Source of the DNA: Hirundichthys speculiger
Taxonomy: Eukaryota > Chordata > Actinopteri > Beloniformes > Exocoetidae
NCBI GenBank assembly: GCA_018398805.1
Contig: JAGFBZ010000569.1
Coordinates: 387,501-451,500, forward strand
Length of the DNA: 64,000 bases
Direction: 5' to 3'
The notes under the pieces are model-generated. The model was given only the letters and a program-made list of their open reading frames with translations, was not told the origin of the DNA and made no database searches. The number at the start of each line of letters is the position of its first letter. The stretch's first letter is position 1. The position numbers were made by a program, and so were the translations under genes. Positions 21,401-33,400 of the stretch are shown here, piece after piece.

Positions 21401-24400
21401 AATTATTTTTCTTGCAAATTTTCAAATTTTAGAATTTCAGAATTTTTTCCAAAAGTCTAAAAAAAACGAATTTAAATTATTTTATTTGACTCAGAACTTA
21501 GGGCCTGATTTACTAAAGGTTTGCGTGCGTAAAAACGTGTGCAAACTTGACACCACCCGCAAACCAATGCGCAAGCTGATTTACTAACAGCGTGCAAAGA
21601 GAACTGCGCCTCTCAAATCAGCAAAATAGCACACGCTGTTCATTTAGCACTTTTGCCCTGATGAATAATCAATATGGGGCGTACCCGCCAGAAAGCGCAA
21701 AATACTGGGAGGGGAAAATGCAAATAGGTTCATTTACCACACGCAATGAGATTTACCAACCCTGAAAGTAATTGCGGGGATTGTGATTGCGTCTGTATTT
21801 AGTACGTTCGAAAAGAAGGTGCTATTCTGTCCAGCATTACGCACCGATGGTTGCTGTTATTGTGGCAAGGAGGCGACATCGCCAAAATCAAAGAATACGC
21901 AGAGAGAGAGTCTTTCGGACTCGTGTAAATTTGTTTGCACATGCAAAAGGAGAAATATTTTATTTGAATGTTAAATCGAGTATTATTCAGCAAAAGGTTG
22001 CCACAGGAGGCACCAGGGTTTCCGTTGTCTGGTAATTGCTGGACTTTGTCTGGTAAAATATGCGGAAGTCCGGGATTTTATAATCTCTCCGGTCAAAATG
22101 TCTGGTGAAAATACTCCTCCCAAGCACAATTTCAGTTGTAATAAAATGGGTTATTTCCACATCATTTTATGAAAAACGCCTCGGGGTTCTCCCAGAGGAG
22201 CTGGTGGAAGCGGCCGGGGGATCTGGACGTCTCTGCTGAAGCTGCTGGCCGCGCGACCCGACTTCGGATAAGCGGAAGCTAATGGATGGATGGATGGATG
22301 GATTTTATGAAAAAACATATACTTCTTTTACGAATGAGTAGTGTGAGGACGAGTCGGCTCCAGCCACAGCTCCACTCATTGATGCCACAGCTGCGCGCAG
22401 AGACGCATCTCCGTAATGACAGCGCTCCGCGGTTATGGAGGCTTGAACTTCTCAACGGCCACTTAACCACCCGTCTTGTTTTGCCGAAGTTTTATATTAA
22501 GGCCACTTTTTCTTTAGTTCTTCGCCTTATATCTTGCCACCTTCTTTAACCCTCATCGCCGTTCTTTTTGTCTTACCAACTGCATTTATTCTATCACAGA
22601 TTTTCTCCCATATTGCGTTTCTTTTGGTGATGTTTAAATGTCTTTGCTGTAGTTCATGAATGTGTTTATTTGCCTCTTCCACTAATATCTCTAACTCCAA
22701 CTCGTCAAATTTCATTTTGCGCAAACTGTAAGACACGCAACACCTCATTTAAATACTGCGGTTTGCACCCGTTATCAATTGCGCGAGCATTCTTAGTTGA
22801 TCACCCGCAAAACACACAACAACAGCACGCGCAAACTTTTTCAGTGCACACGCAATTTAGTACTCTTTATTCAGGATCTTAGTAAATCAGGCCCTAAATT
22901 GTCTATTAAGGCTGATTTTTGTTTCTTTTTGATTAATATTGTTGTATTGTCTGCAAATTTGCTAATTTTTTAGCTGGTATTTCTTTTTTTATTTTACTAC
23001 AAATTTTATGAGCTTAAGCTAAAAAAGTAAATATTTTTTTCTCATGTAATCAAAAATTCGATCAAATTCAAGAAGTTATTGATGCCTGATGGGAAATTAA
23101 ATTAATAATAAAATACACAGTCAGAATTTCTAACAAATTTATAATTTTTGTAAAAAAGACCATATAAAACTTTATAAGTGTACCAGATCTCTCTTCAAAC
23201 TCTTTAATTTAATTTAGTTTAAATTTATTTGTCTTTTTAATGTATTTTTTTGTTTATTTTTCAACAAGTAATAAATTAATTATAATAACAGCTGTTTAGA
23301 GATTAATACTTTACTGAGTTTTGTACTTTGAAGTTGAATAAAACAAATAAGTTACATTTTATCACTTTGATGTTTTTATTTATTTCTTGTAAATAAACAC
23401 AAACACAAACTTTGGTTCATTAAAGTTTCTGACTGTCGATCGGTTCTGGTTTAAATAAAGTTTTACCTGCTTTGGTCCCAGTTGGATGCAAACAGAATCA
23501 GGATTTTACGTCCATGTTGGTCCGGAGTCTCCAGGACACCTGGGAACCCGTCCATCAGGGCCCGTTTGATCCCGGGATCGTCCACCTGAAACAGAACCGG
23601 GCTGCAGGTTCAGGGACCGTCTGTCCTCTACATGTCCTTCACTGAGACCAGTCCAGATCCAGATGACCCTGGTTCAGGGTCCTCATCAGAGCTGGAACCA
23701 GGACCTTCAGAGCTGGAACCAGGACCTTCAGAGCTGGAACCAGGACCAGCAGAGATGGAACCAGGACCTTCAGAGCTGGAACCAGGACCAGCAGGACTGG
23801 AACCAGGACCTTCAGAGCTGGAAACAGGACCTTCAGGAGCTAGAACCAGGACCAGCAGAGCTGGAACCAGGACCTTCAGAGCTGGAACCAGGACCAGCAG
23901 AGCTAAAACCTGGACCTTCAGAGCTGGAACCAGGACCAGCAGAGCTGGAACCAGGACCTTCAGAGCTGGAACCAGGACCAGCAGAGCTAAAACCTGGACC
24001 TTCAGAGCTGGAACCAGGACCAGCAGAGCTGGAACCAGGACCTCAGAGCTGGAACCAGGACCAGGGACCAGCTGGAACCAGGACCTTCCAGCTTCAGAGC
24101 TGGAACCAGACCAGCAGAGCTAAACCTGGACCTTCAGAGCTGGAACCAGACCAGCAGAGCTGGAACCAGGACCAGACCAGCAGAGCTGGAACCAGGACCT
24201 TCAGGCTGGAACCATGACCTTCAGAGCTGGAACCAGGACCTTCAGGAACCAGGACAGAGCTGGAAACCAGGACCTTCAGAGCTGGAACCAGACCTTCAGA
24301 GCTGGGAACCAGACCAGAACCAGCTTCAGAGCTGGAACCAGGACCAGCAGAGCCTGGAACCAGGACCTTCAGAGCTGGAACCAGGACCAGAGCTTCCAGA

Positions 24401-27400
24401 ATTGGAACCAGGAACCAGGAACCAGACCTCAGAAACCAGACTTCAGAGCTGGAACCAGGACCAGCAGAGCTGGAACCATTCAGAACCAGACCAGCAGAGC
24501 TGGAACCAGACCAGCAGCTGGAACCAGGACTTCAGAGCTGGACCATGACCCAGGAGCTGGAACCAGACCAGAGCTGGAACCAGGAACCTTCAGAGCTGGA
24601 ACCAGGACCTTCAGAGCTGGAACAGGACCAGGACTGGAACCAGGACCAGCAGCTGGAACCAGGAGCTGGAACCAGGACCTTCAGAGCTGAACCAGAACCA
24701 GCAGAGCTGGAACCAGACCTTCAGAGCTGAAACCAGACCAGCAGAGCTGGAACCAGGACCTTCAGAGCTGGAAACCAGGACCAGCAGAGCTGGAAACCAG
24801 GACCTTCAGAGCTGGAACTGAACCAGGACCTTCAGAGCTGGAACCAGACCTTCAGAGCTGGAACCAGGACCAGCAGAAGCCAGGACCTTCAGAGCTGGAA
24901 CCAGGACCTTCAGAGCTGGAACCAGACCAGAGAGCTGGAACCAGGACCTTCAGAGCTGAACCAGACCAGAGCTGAAACCAGAGTCATAGCTGGAACCAGG
25001 ACCTTCAGAGCTGGAACCAGACCAGCTACCAGCTGGAACCAGGACCTTCAGAGCTGGAACCAGGACCTCAGAGCCTGGAACCCAGGACCTTCAGAGCTGG
25101 AAACCAGGACCAGAGGGAGCCAGGACCTTCAGAGCTGGAACCAGGACCAGCAGAGCTGGAACCAGGACCTTGGAACAGAGCTGGAACCAGGACCAGCCTG
25201 GAACAGGACCTTCAGTTCCAGAAACCAAGGACCATTCAGAGCTGGAACCAGGACCTTCATAGCTGAAACCAGACCAGCAGAGCTGGAACCAGGACCTTCA
25301 GAGCCTGGAAGACTGGAACAGACCTAGACAGCTGGAACCAGGACTTCAGAACCAGCTGGCTGGAACCAGGACCAGCAGAGCTGAAACCAGGACCAGAGCT
25401 GGGAACCAGGACCCTTCAGACTGGAACCAGGACCAGCAGAGCTGAACCAGGACCTTCAGAGCTGGAAACCAGGACCAGCAGCTAAAACCAGGACCTTCAT
25501 AGCTGGAACCAGGACCACAGAGCCTGGAACCAGGAACCAATTCAGAGCTAAGCTGGAACCAGGACCTTCAGAGCTGGAACCAGGACTAGCAGAGCTGGAA
25601 CCAGACCTTCAGACTGGAACCAGGACCAGCAGAGCTGGAACCTGGACCTTCAGAGCTGGAACAGGACCTTAGAGCTGGAACCAGGACCTTCAGCTGGAAC
25701 CAGGACCGCAGAGCTGGAACCAGGACCTTCAAGCAACCAGGACCTTCAGAGCTGGAACCAGGACCTTCAGAGCTGGAACCAGGACCAGAGAGCTGGAACC
25801 ATGACCTTCAGAGCTGGAACCAGGACCTTCAGAGCTGGAACCAGGAGCAGAGCTGGAACCAGGCTTCAGAGCTGGAACCAGGACCAGCAGAGCTGGGACC
25901 AGGACCAGCAGAGCTGGAACCAGGACCTTCAGAGCTGGAACCCAGGACCAGCAGAGCTGGAACCTACCTTCAGAGCTGGAACCAGGACTTCAGGCTGGAA
26001 CCAGGACCTTCAGGAGCTGGAACCAGGGACCAGCCAGATTCAGAGCTGGAACCAGGACCTTCAGAGCTGGAACCAGGACCAGCAGAGCTGGAACCAGGAC
26101 CTTCAGAACCAGGAACCAGGACCTTCAGAGCTGGGAACCAGGACCTTCCAGGAGAGCTGGAACCAGGACCTTCCAGAGCTGGAACCAGACTTCAGAGAGC
26201 TGGAACCAGGACCTTCAGAGCTGGAACCAGGACCTTCAGCAGAGCTGGAACCAGGACCTTCAGAGCTGGAACCAGGACCAGCAGAGCTGGAACCAGGACC
26301 TTGAACCAGAAGCCAAGACCTTCGCTGGAACCAGAGACCAGGATTCAGAGCTGGAACCAGGACCTCAGACTGGAACCAGAGCTGGAACCAGACCTTCAGA
26401 GCTGGAAAACCAGGCTGGAACCAGGACTTCAGAGCTGGAACCAGGACCAGCAAGAGCTGGAACCAGGACCTTCAGAGCTGGAACCAGGACCAGCAGAGCT
26501 GGAACCAGACTAGAGCTAAGGAGCTGGAACCAGACCTTCAGAGCTGGAAACCAGGACCTCAGAGCTGGAACCAGAACCAGACCAGCAGAGCTGGAACCAG
26601 GACCTTCAGAGCTGGAACCAGGACAGACAGCAGAGCTGGAACCAGGACCTTCAGAGCTGGAACCAGAACTGAGAGCTGGAGAGCTGGAACCAGGACCTTC
26701 AGAGCTGAAGAACCAGGACCAGGCAGAGCTGGAACCAGGACCTTCAGAAGCTGGAACCAGGACCAGCAGAGCTGGAACCAGGACCTTCAGAGCTGGAAGC
26801 CAGACCTTCAGAGCTGGAACCAGGACCAGCAAGAGCTGGAACCAGGACTTAGCAGAGCTGGAACCAGGACCTTCAGAGCTGGAACCAGGACCTTCAGAGC
26901 TGGAACCAGGACCAGCAGAGCTGGAACCAGGACCAGCAGAGCTGGAACCAGGACCTTCAGAGCTGGAACCAGGACCAGCAGAGCTGGAACCAGGACCTTC
27001 AGAGCTGGAACCAGGACCAGCAGAGCTGGAACCAGGACCTTCAGAGCTGGAACCAGGACCAGCAGAGCTGGAACCAGGACCAGCAGAGCTGGAACCAGGA
27101 CCCAGAGAACCTCAGAGCTGGAACCAGGACCTTCAGAGCTGGAACCAGGACCTTCAGAGCTGGAACCAGGCTGGAACCAGGACAGAGCTGGAAACCAGAC
27201 CTTCAGAGCTGGAACCAGGACCAGAGAGAGCTGGAACCCAGGACCTTCAGCAGAGCTGGAACCAGACCAGATAGCCTTCAAAACCAGGACCTCAGCAAGC
27301 TGGAACCCGGACCTTCAGAGCTGGAACCAGGACCTTCAGAGCTGAGACCAGCAGAGCTGGACCAGGACCAGCAGAGCTGGAACCAGGACCTTCAGAGCTG

Positions 27401-30400
27401 GAACCGGACCCAGAGCTGGAACCAGGACCAGCAGAGCTGGAACCAGGAACCTTCAGAGCTGGAACCAGGACTTCAGAGCTGGAACCAGACCTTCAGAGCT
27501 GGAACCAGGACCTTCAGAGCTGGAACCAGACCTTCAGAGCTGGAACCAGGACCTTCAGAGCTGGAACCAGGACCAGCAACCAGAGCTGGAACCAGGACCA
27601 GCAAAGCTGGAACCAGGACCTTCAGAGCTGAACCAGGACCTTCAGAGCTGGAACCAGGACCAGGAGCACAGAGCTGGAACCAGGACCTTCAGAGCTGGAA
27701 CCAGACCAGCAGAGCTGGAACCAGGACCTTCAGACTAGCTGGAACCAGGACCAGCAGAGCTGGAACCAGGACCAGCTTCAGAGCTGGAACCAGGACCTTC
27801 AGAGCTGGAACCAGGACCTTCAGAGCTGGAACCAGGACCTTTCAGAGCTGGAACCAGGACCGTTTCAGAACAGAAGCTGGAACCAGGACCTCAGAGCTGG
27901 ACCAGAACCTTCAGAGCTGGAACAGGACCAGCACCAGCAGAGCTGGAACCAGGACCTTCAGCTGAACCAGGACCAGCAGGCTGGAACCAGGACCTTCAGA
28001 GCTGAAACCAGGACCTTCAGAGCTGGAACCAGGACCTTCAGAGCTGGAACCAGGACTAGCAGAGCTGGAACCAGGACCAGCAGAGCTGGAACCAGGACCT
28101 TCAGAGCTGAACCAACCAGAGCTGGACCAGGACCAGAAGCTGGAACCACCTTCAGAGTGGAACCTTCAGAGCTGGAACCAGGACCTTCAGAGCTGGAACC
28201 AGGACTGGAACCAGCCAGACCAGCAGAGCTGGAACCAGGACCTTCAGAGCTGGAACCAGGACCTTTCAGAGCTGGAACCAGGACTGAACCAGACAGAGAG
28301 CTGGAACCAGGACCAGCATTCAGAGCTGGAACCAGGACCAGCAGAGCTGGAACCAGGACCTTCAGAGCTGGAACCAGGACCAGCAGAGCTGGAACCTTCA
28401 GATCTGAACCAGGACCTTCAGAGCTGGAACCAGACCAGCAGAGCTGGAACCAGGACCAGCAGGAAAACCAGGACCTTCAGAGCTGGAACCAGGACCAGGA
28501 GGGAACCAAGACCAGCAGGCTGGAACCAGGACCTTGACCAGAAGCAGAGCTGGAACCAGGACCTTCAGAGCTGAACCAGGACCAGCAGAGCTGGAACCAG
28601 GACCTCAGAGCTGGAACCGGACTTCAGAGCTAAAACCAGACCTTCAGAGCTGGAACCAGGACCTTCAGAGCTGGAACCAGGACCTTCAGAGCTGGAACCA
28701 GGACCAGAGCTGGAACCAGGACCAGCAGAGCTGGAACCAGGACCTTCAGAGCTGGAACCAGGACCAGCAGAGCTGGAACCAGGACCAGGACCTTCAGAGC
28801 TGGAACCAGGACCTTCAGAGCTGGAACCAGGACCTTCAGAGCTGGAACCAGGACCAGCAGAGCTGGAACCAGGACCTTCAGAGCTGGAACCAGGACCTTC
28901 AGAGCTGGAACCAGGATCTTCAGAGCTGGAACCAGGATCTTCAGAGCTGGAACCAGGACCAGCAGAGCTGGAACCTGGACCTTCAGAGCTGGAACCAGGA
29001 CCTTCAGAGCTGGAACCAGGACCTTCAGAGCTGGAACCAGGATCTTCAGAGCTGGAACCAGGACCAGCAGAGCTGGAACCAGGACCTTCAGAGCTGGAAC
29101 CAGGACCTTCAGAGCTGGAACCAGGATTTCAGAGCTGGAACCAGGACCTTCAGAGCTGGAACCAGGACCAGCTGGAACCAGGACAGAGCTGGAACCAGGA
29201 CCTTCAGAGCTGGAACCAGGATCTTCAGAGCTGGAACCAGGACCAGCAGAGCTGGAACCAGGACCTTCAGAGCTGGAACCAGGACCTTCAGAGCTGGAAC
29301 CAGACCTTCAGAGCTGGAACCAGGACCTTCAGAGCTGGAACCAGGAACCTTCAGAGCTGGAACCAGGACCTTCAGAGCTGGAACCAGGACCTTCAGAGCT
29401 GGAACCAGGACCAGCAGAGCTGGAACCAGGACCAGCAGAGCTGGAACCAGGACCTTCAGAGCTGAAACCAAGACCAGGACAGAGCTGGAACCAGGACCTT
29501 CAGAGCTGGAACCAGGACCAGCAGAGCTGGAACCAGGACCAGCAGACCAGAGCTGAACCACCAGGACCTTCAGAGCTGGAACCAGGACCTTCAGAGCTGA
29601 AACCAGAGACCAGCAGAGCTGGAACCAGGACCTTCAGAGCTGGAACCAGGACCAGCAGAGCTGGAACCAGGACCAGCAGAGCTGGAACCAGGACCAGCAG
29701 AGCTGGAACCAGGACCAGCAGAGCTGGAACCAGGACCTTCAGAGCTGGAACCAGGACCTTCAGAGCTGGAACCAGGACCAGCAGAGCTGGAACCAGGACC
29801 TTCAGAGCTGGAACCAGGACCAGCAGAGCTGGAACCAGGACCAGCAGAGCTGGAACCAGGACCTTCAGAGCTGGAACCAGGACCAGCAGAGCTGGAAAAC
29901 CAGGACCTTCAGAGCTGGAACCAGGACCTTCAGAGCTGGAAACCAGGACCCAGAGCTGGAACCAGGACCAGAGAGCTTGGAACCAGGACCTTCAGCTGGA
30001 ACCAGGACCTGAGCTGGAACCAGGACCTTCAGAGCTGGAACCAGGACCTTCAGAGCTGGAACCAGGACCAGCAGAGCTGGAACCTGGACCTTCAGAGCTG
30101 GAACCAGGACCTTCAGAGCTGGAACCAGGACCAGCAGAGCTGGAACCAGGATCTTCAGAGCTGGAACCAGGATCTCCAGAGCTGGAACCAGGACCAGCAG
30201 AGCTGGAACCTGGACCTTCAGAGCTAAAACCTGGACCTTCAGAGCTGGAACCAGGACCTTCAGAGCTGGAACCAGGATCTTCAGAGCTGGAACCAGGATC
30301 TTCAGAGCTGGAACCAGGACCTTCCAGCAGAGCTGGAACCAGGACCTTCAGAGCTGGAACCAGGACCTTCAGAGCTGGAACCAGGACCAGCAGAGCTGGA

Positions 30401-33400
30401 ACCAGGACCTTCAGAGCTGGAACCAGGACCTTCAGAGCTGGAACCAGGACCTTCAGAGCTGGAACCAGGACCTTCAGAGCTGGAACCAGGAACCTTCAGA
30501 GCTGGAACCAGAACCTTCAGAGCTGGAACCAGGACCTTCAGAGCTCCACTGGGCCTGAGGCAGCTCGGTCTGCTGCACCAGTAGGTCTACACCAGTAGGT
30601 CTACACCAGTAGGTCTACACCAGTAGGTCTACACCAGTAGGTCTGGTGGACCTGTGGCTGAGAGACCACCAAGGATCACGTGAAGACGTGGCTGGACACG
30701 CCCCCTTTAAATGAAGATGAGCTCATCTTCATCTAGAAAGGTTCTGGTTCTTGTGCTGCTGGTTCTGGTTTCAGTAGGTTCCTGGTTGGTGCCGGATCAG
30801 CTGTCCAGATGGAGCTGACCAGTATGGACCAGTATGGTCTACTGGTCGTGAATTTCAACGTCATCGTTTCTCAACGGTTTTCAGTTGAGATGGACGTAAA
30901 CATCAAGTCGACACGATGACGTCATCATGGAAGGAAATCCATCAGATACTGGTTTTTAACTGGGACCACTGAGAACATTCTAGAAGAACCGCAGGAGGTT
31001 CAGAACAACCTGGACGACTGGACCTAGACTGACCTGCAACCTGATTCCAGAAAAAAACCAAAGACTGAACCTTCTTCTGGTACCGGGACGTGTGGACACG
31101 TACCGGGACGTGTGGACACATACCGGGACGTGTGGACACCAACCTTGAAGCTCTGGAACATGTCGAGGTTCTGCTGTCTGAACTGGAAGTACTGGGCCAG
31201 CAGGCGGAACGTCTCCACCTGGTCGAACTTTCTGGCTCTGAGGAACCGGAGGATGAAGTCGTCGTCCGTCCGCAGGAAACCGATGTCCGGCCGCGTCACG
31301 ATCATGTCCCGCACCTTCGGAGACGGGGGACCAGAGACAGGAAACCGTCAGTCCAACGGGGAACCCAGAGAGGTACCTGGTCTCTGGAGGCTCCATGGAC
31401 CCTCCATTAAAACCAGTAAGACCATTAAAACCAGAACAGAAGAGCAGGTCCAAGCTGGACTCCAGACCATCATCATCAACATCTCTGGACTCAGAGGCAG
31501 CTGGGACGCACCGTCACCATGGAAACATGGATGAACTAACTGAGGAGTACCACAAGGCTCCGTGTGAGGACCTCTGCTGGAAGAATGAAGGAAGTTCAGG
31601 AAGGAACCCGAGGAGTTAGTGGGTTAGGAAAGAAAGCAGGAACTAATGAAGGAATCTGGGAATTGAAAGAAGGAAGAGAGTAAAGGAAGGAGGGAATGTA
31701 GGAAGGAAGGTAAGAAGAAAGGAAAGAGAGAACGCAGGAAGTAAGAGACTAGGGAATGAATGAACAAACTAAGGAAGGAAGCCAGGAAAGAAGGGAAGTG
31801 GCTGAGGAAGGAAGGTGAACTAGGGAGGGAGTGAATGAAGGAATGAGGAGCTAAAGAAGGAAGGAAATAAGGAAGACTACAAGGGGCAGGAGGAAAGAAG
31901 GAAATGAGAGAAGGAAACAGATGGGAGGAAGGAAGGAAGGAAGGAAGGAAGGATGAAAAGTAAGGAAATACAGAAGGTTGGAAAGGAGTATGTAGAGAAT
32001 GAAGAAAGGACTGAAATAAGGAAGGATAGGAGGAAAGGAAAGAAGAAAAGAAATGAAGTAAGGAGAAAGGGAATGAAGGAAGGAAGGAAAGAACTCTGGT
32101 GGTCTGGTTGGACCAGTGTCCTCAGATCTTGCTCTTCTTCTGTGGTGGTCTGGTTGGACCAGTGTCCTCAGATCTCTTCTTCTGTGGTGGTCTGGTTGGA
32201 CCAGTGTCCTCAGATCTCTTCTTCTGTGGTGGTCTGGTTGGACCAGTGTCCTCAGATCTCTTCTTCTGTGGTGGTCTGGTTGGACCAGTGTCCTCAGATC
32301 TCTTCTTCTGTGGTGGTCTGGTTGGACCAGTGTCCTCAGATCTCTTCTTCTGTGGTGGTCTGGTTGGACCAGTGTCCTCAGATCTCTTCTTCTGTGGTGG
32401 TCTGGTTGGACCAGTGTCCTCAGATCTCTTCTTCTGTGGTGGTCTGGTTGGACCAGTGTCCTCGGATCCCGTCTCTTCTTCTGTGGTGGTCTGGTTGGAC
32501 CAGTGTCCTCAGATCTCGTCTCTTCTTCTGTGGTGGCAGCGTTGGACCAGTGTCCTCAGATCTCTTCTTCTGTGGTGGCAGCGTTGGACCAGTGTCCTCA
32601 GATCTCTTCTTCTGTGGTGGCAGCGTTGGACCAGTGTCCTCAGATCTCTTCTTCTGTGGTGGCTGGTTGGACCAGTGTCCTCAGATCTCTTCTTCTGTGG
32701 TGGCAGCGTTGACGTAGAAAAGTTTCATCTGGTCCAGGGACGAACTTTTCAACAACATGACGTAAAGCCACATTCTGGACACGTTAGAAAGACATGGCTG
32801 AGGAAGACGAGGGTCCAGATACTGGACTGGTCTGTCCCCTGTCTTCACCTGCCTCCAGTCTTGACCTGTCCCCACTCTTGAACTGTCGCTACTCCTGACC
32901 TGTCCCCAGTCCTGACCTGTCCTAGTTGACCCCTGACCTGTCCCCACTCCTGACCTGTCCCCAGTCTTGAACTCTTGCTACTCCTGACCTGTCCTGGTTG
33001 ACACCTGACCTGTCCCCAGTCTTGACCTGTCCCCAGTCCTGACCTGTCCCCAGTGACCCCTGACCTGTCCCCAGTCCTGACCTGTCCTGGTTGACCCCTG
33101 ACCTGTCCCCAGTCCAGACCTGTCCCCAGTCCTGACCTGTCCCCAGTCCCCTGACCTGTCCCCAGTCCTGACCTGTCCTGGTTGACCCCTGACCTGTCCC
33201 CAGTCCTGACCTTTCCCCAGTCTTGACCTGTCCCCAGTCCTGACCTGTCCTGGTTGACCCCTGACCTGTCCCCAGTTCTGACCTGTCCCCAGTCCTGACC
33301 TGTCCCCAGTCCTGACCTGTCCCATATTGACCCCTGACCTGTCCCCAGTCCAGACCTGTCCCCAGTCCTGACCTGTCCCCAGTCCAGACTTGTCCCCAGT

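Larger units (their letters stand above)
21501..22894. mobile_element. PIF/Harbinger-like DNA transposon, internally deleted
   Basis: Terminal inverted repeats are GGGCCTGATTTACTAA at the left and TTAGTAAATCAGGCCC at the right. They are flanked by TTA (left) and TAA (right), compatible with the TWA target preference of Harbinger but not an exact duplication. Inside are a minus-strand MYB/SANT-like fragment near the right end and a possible transposase N-terminus near the left end. The catalytic core is absent. A LINE tail is inserted at 22177-22301. It lies in CLVS1 intron 3. Confidence 0.75.

Noticed and set aside
28534..29556. 340-residue plus frame with WNQDLQS/AGTRTFR heptads
   Set aside because: It lies wholly inside the 21-bp array within a CLVS1 intron and changes register with each indel. 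It would be interesting only if transcripts existed.
32099..32881. 260-residue plus frame with [13 protein letters not shown] repeats
   Set aside because: 42-bp array artefact; all three registers are open.
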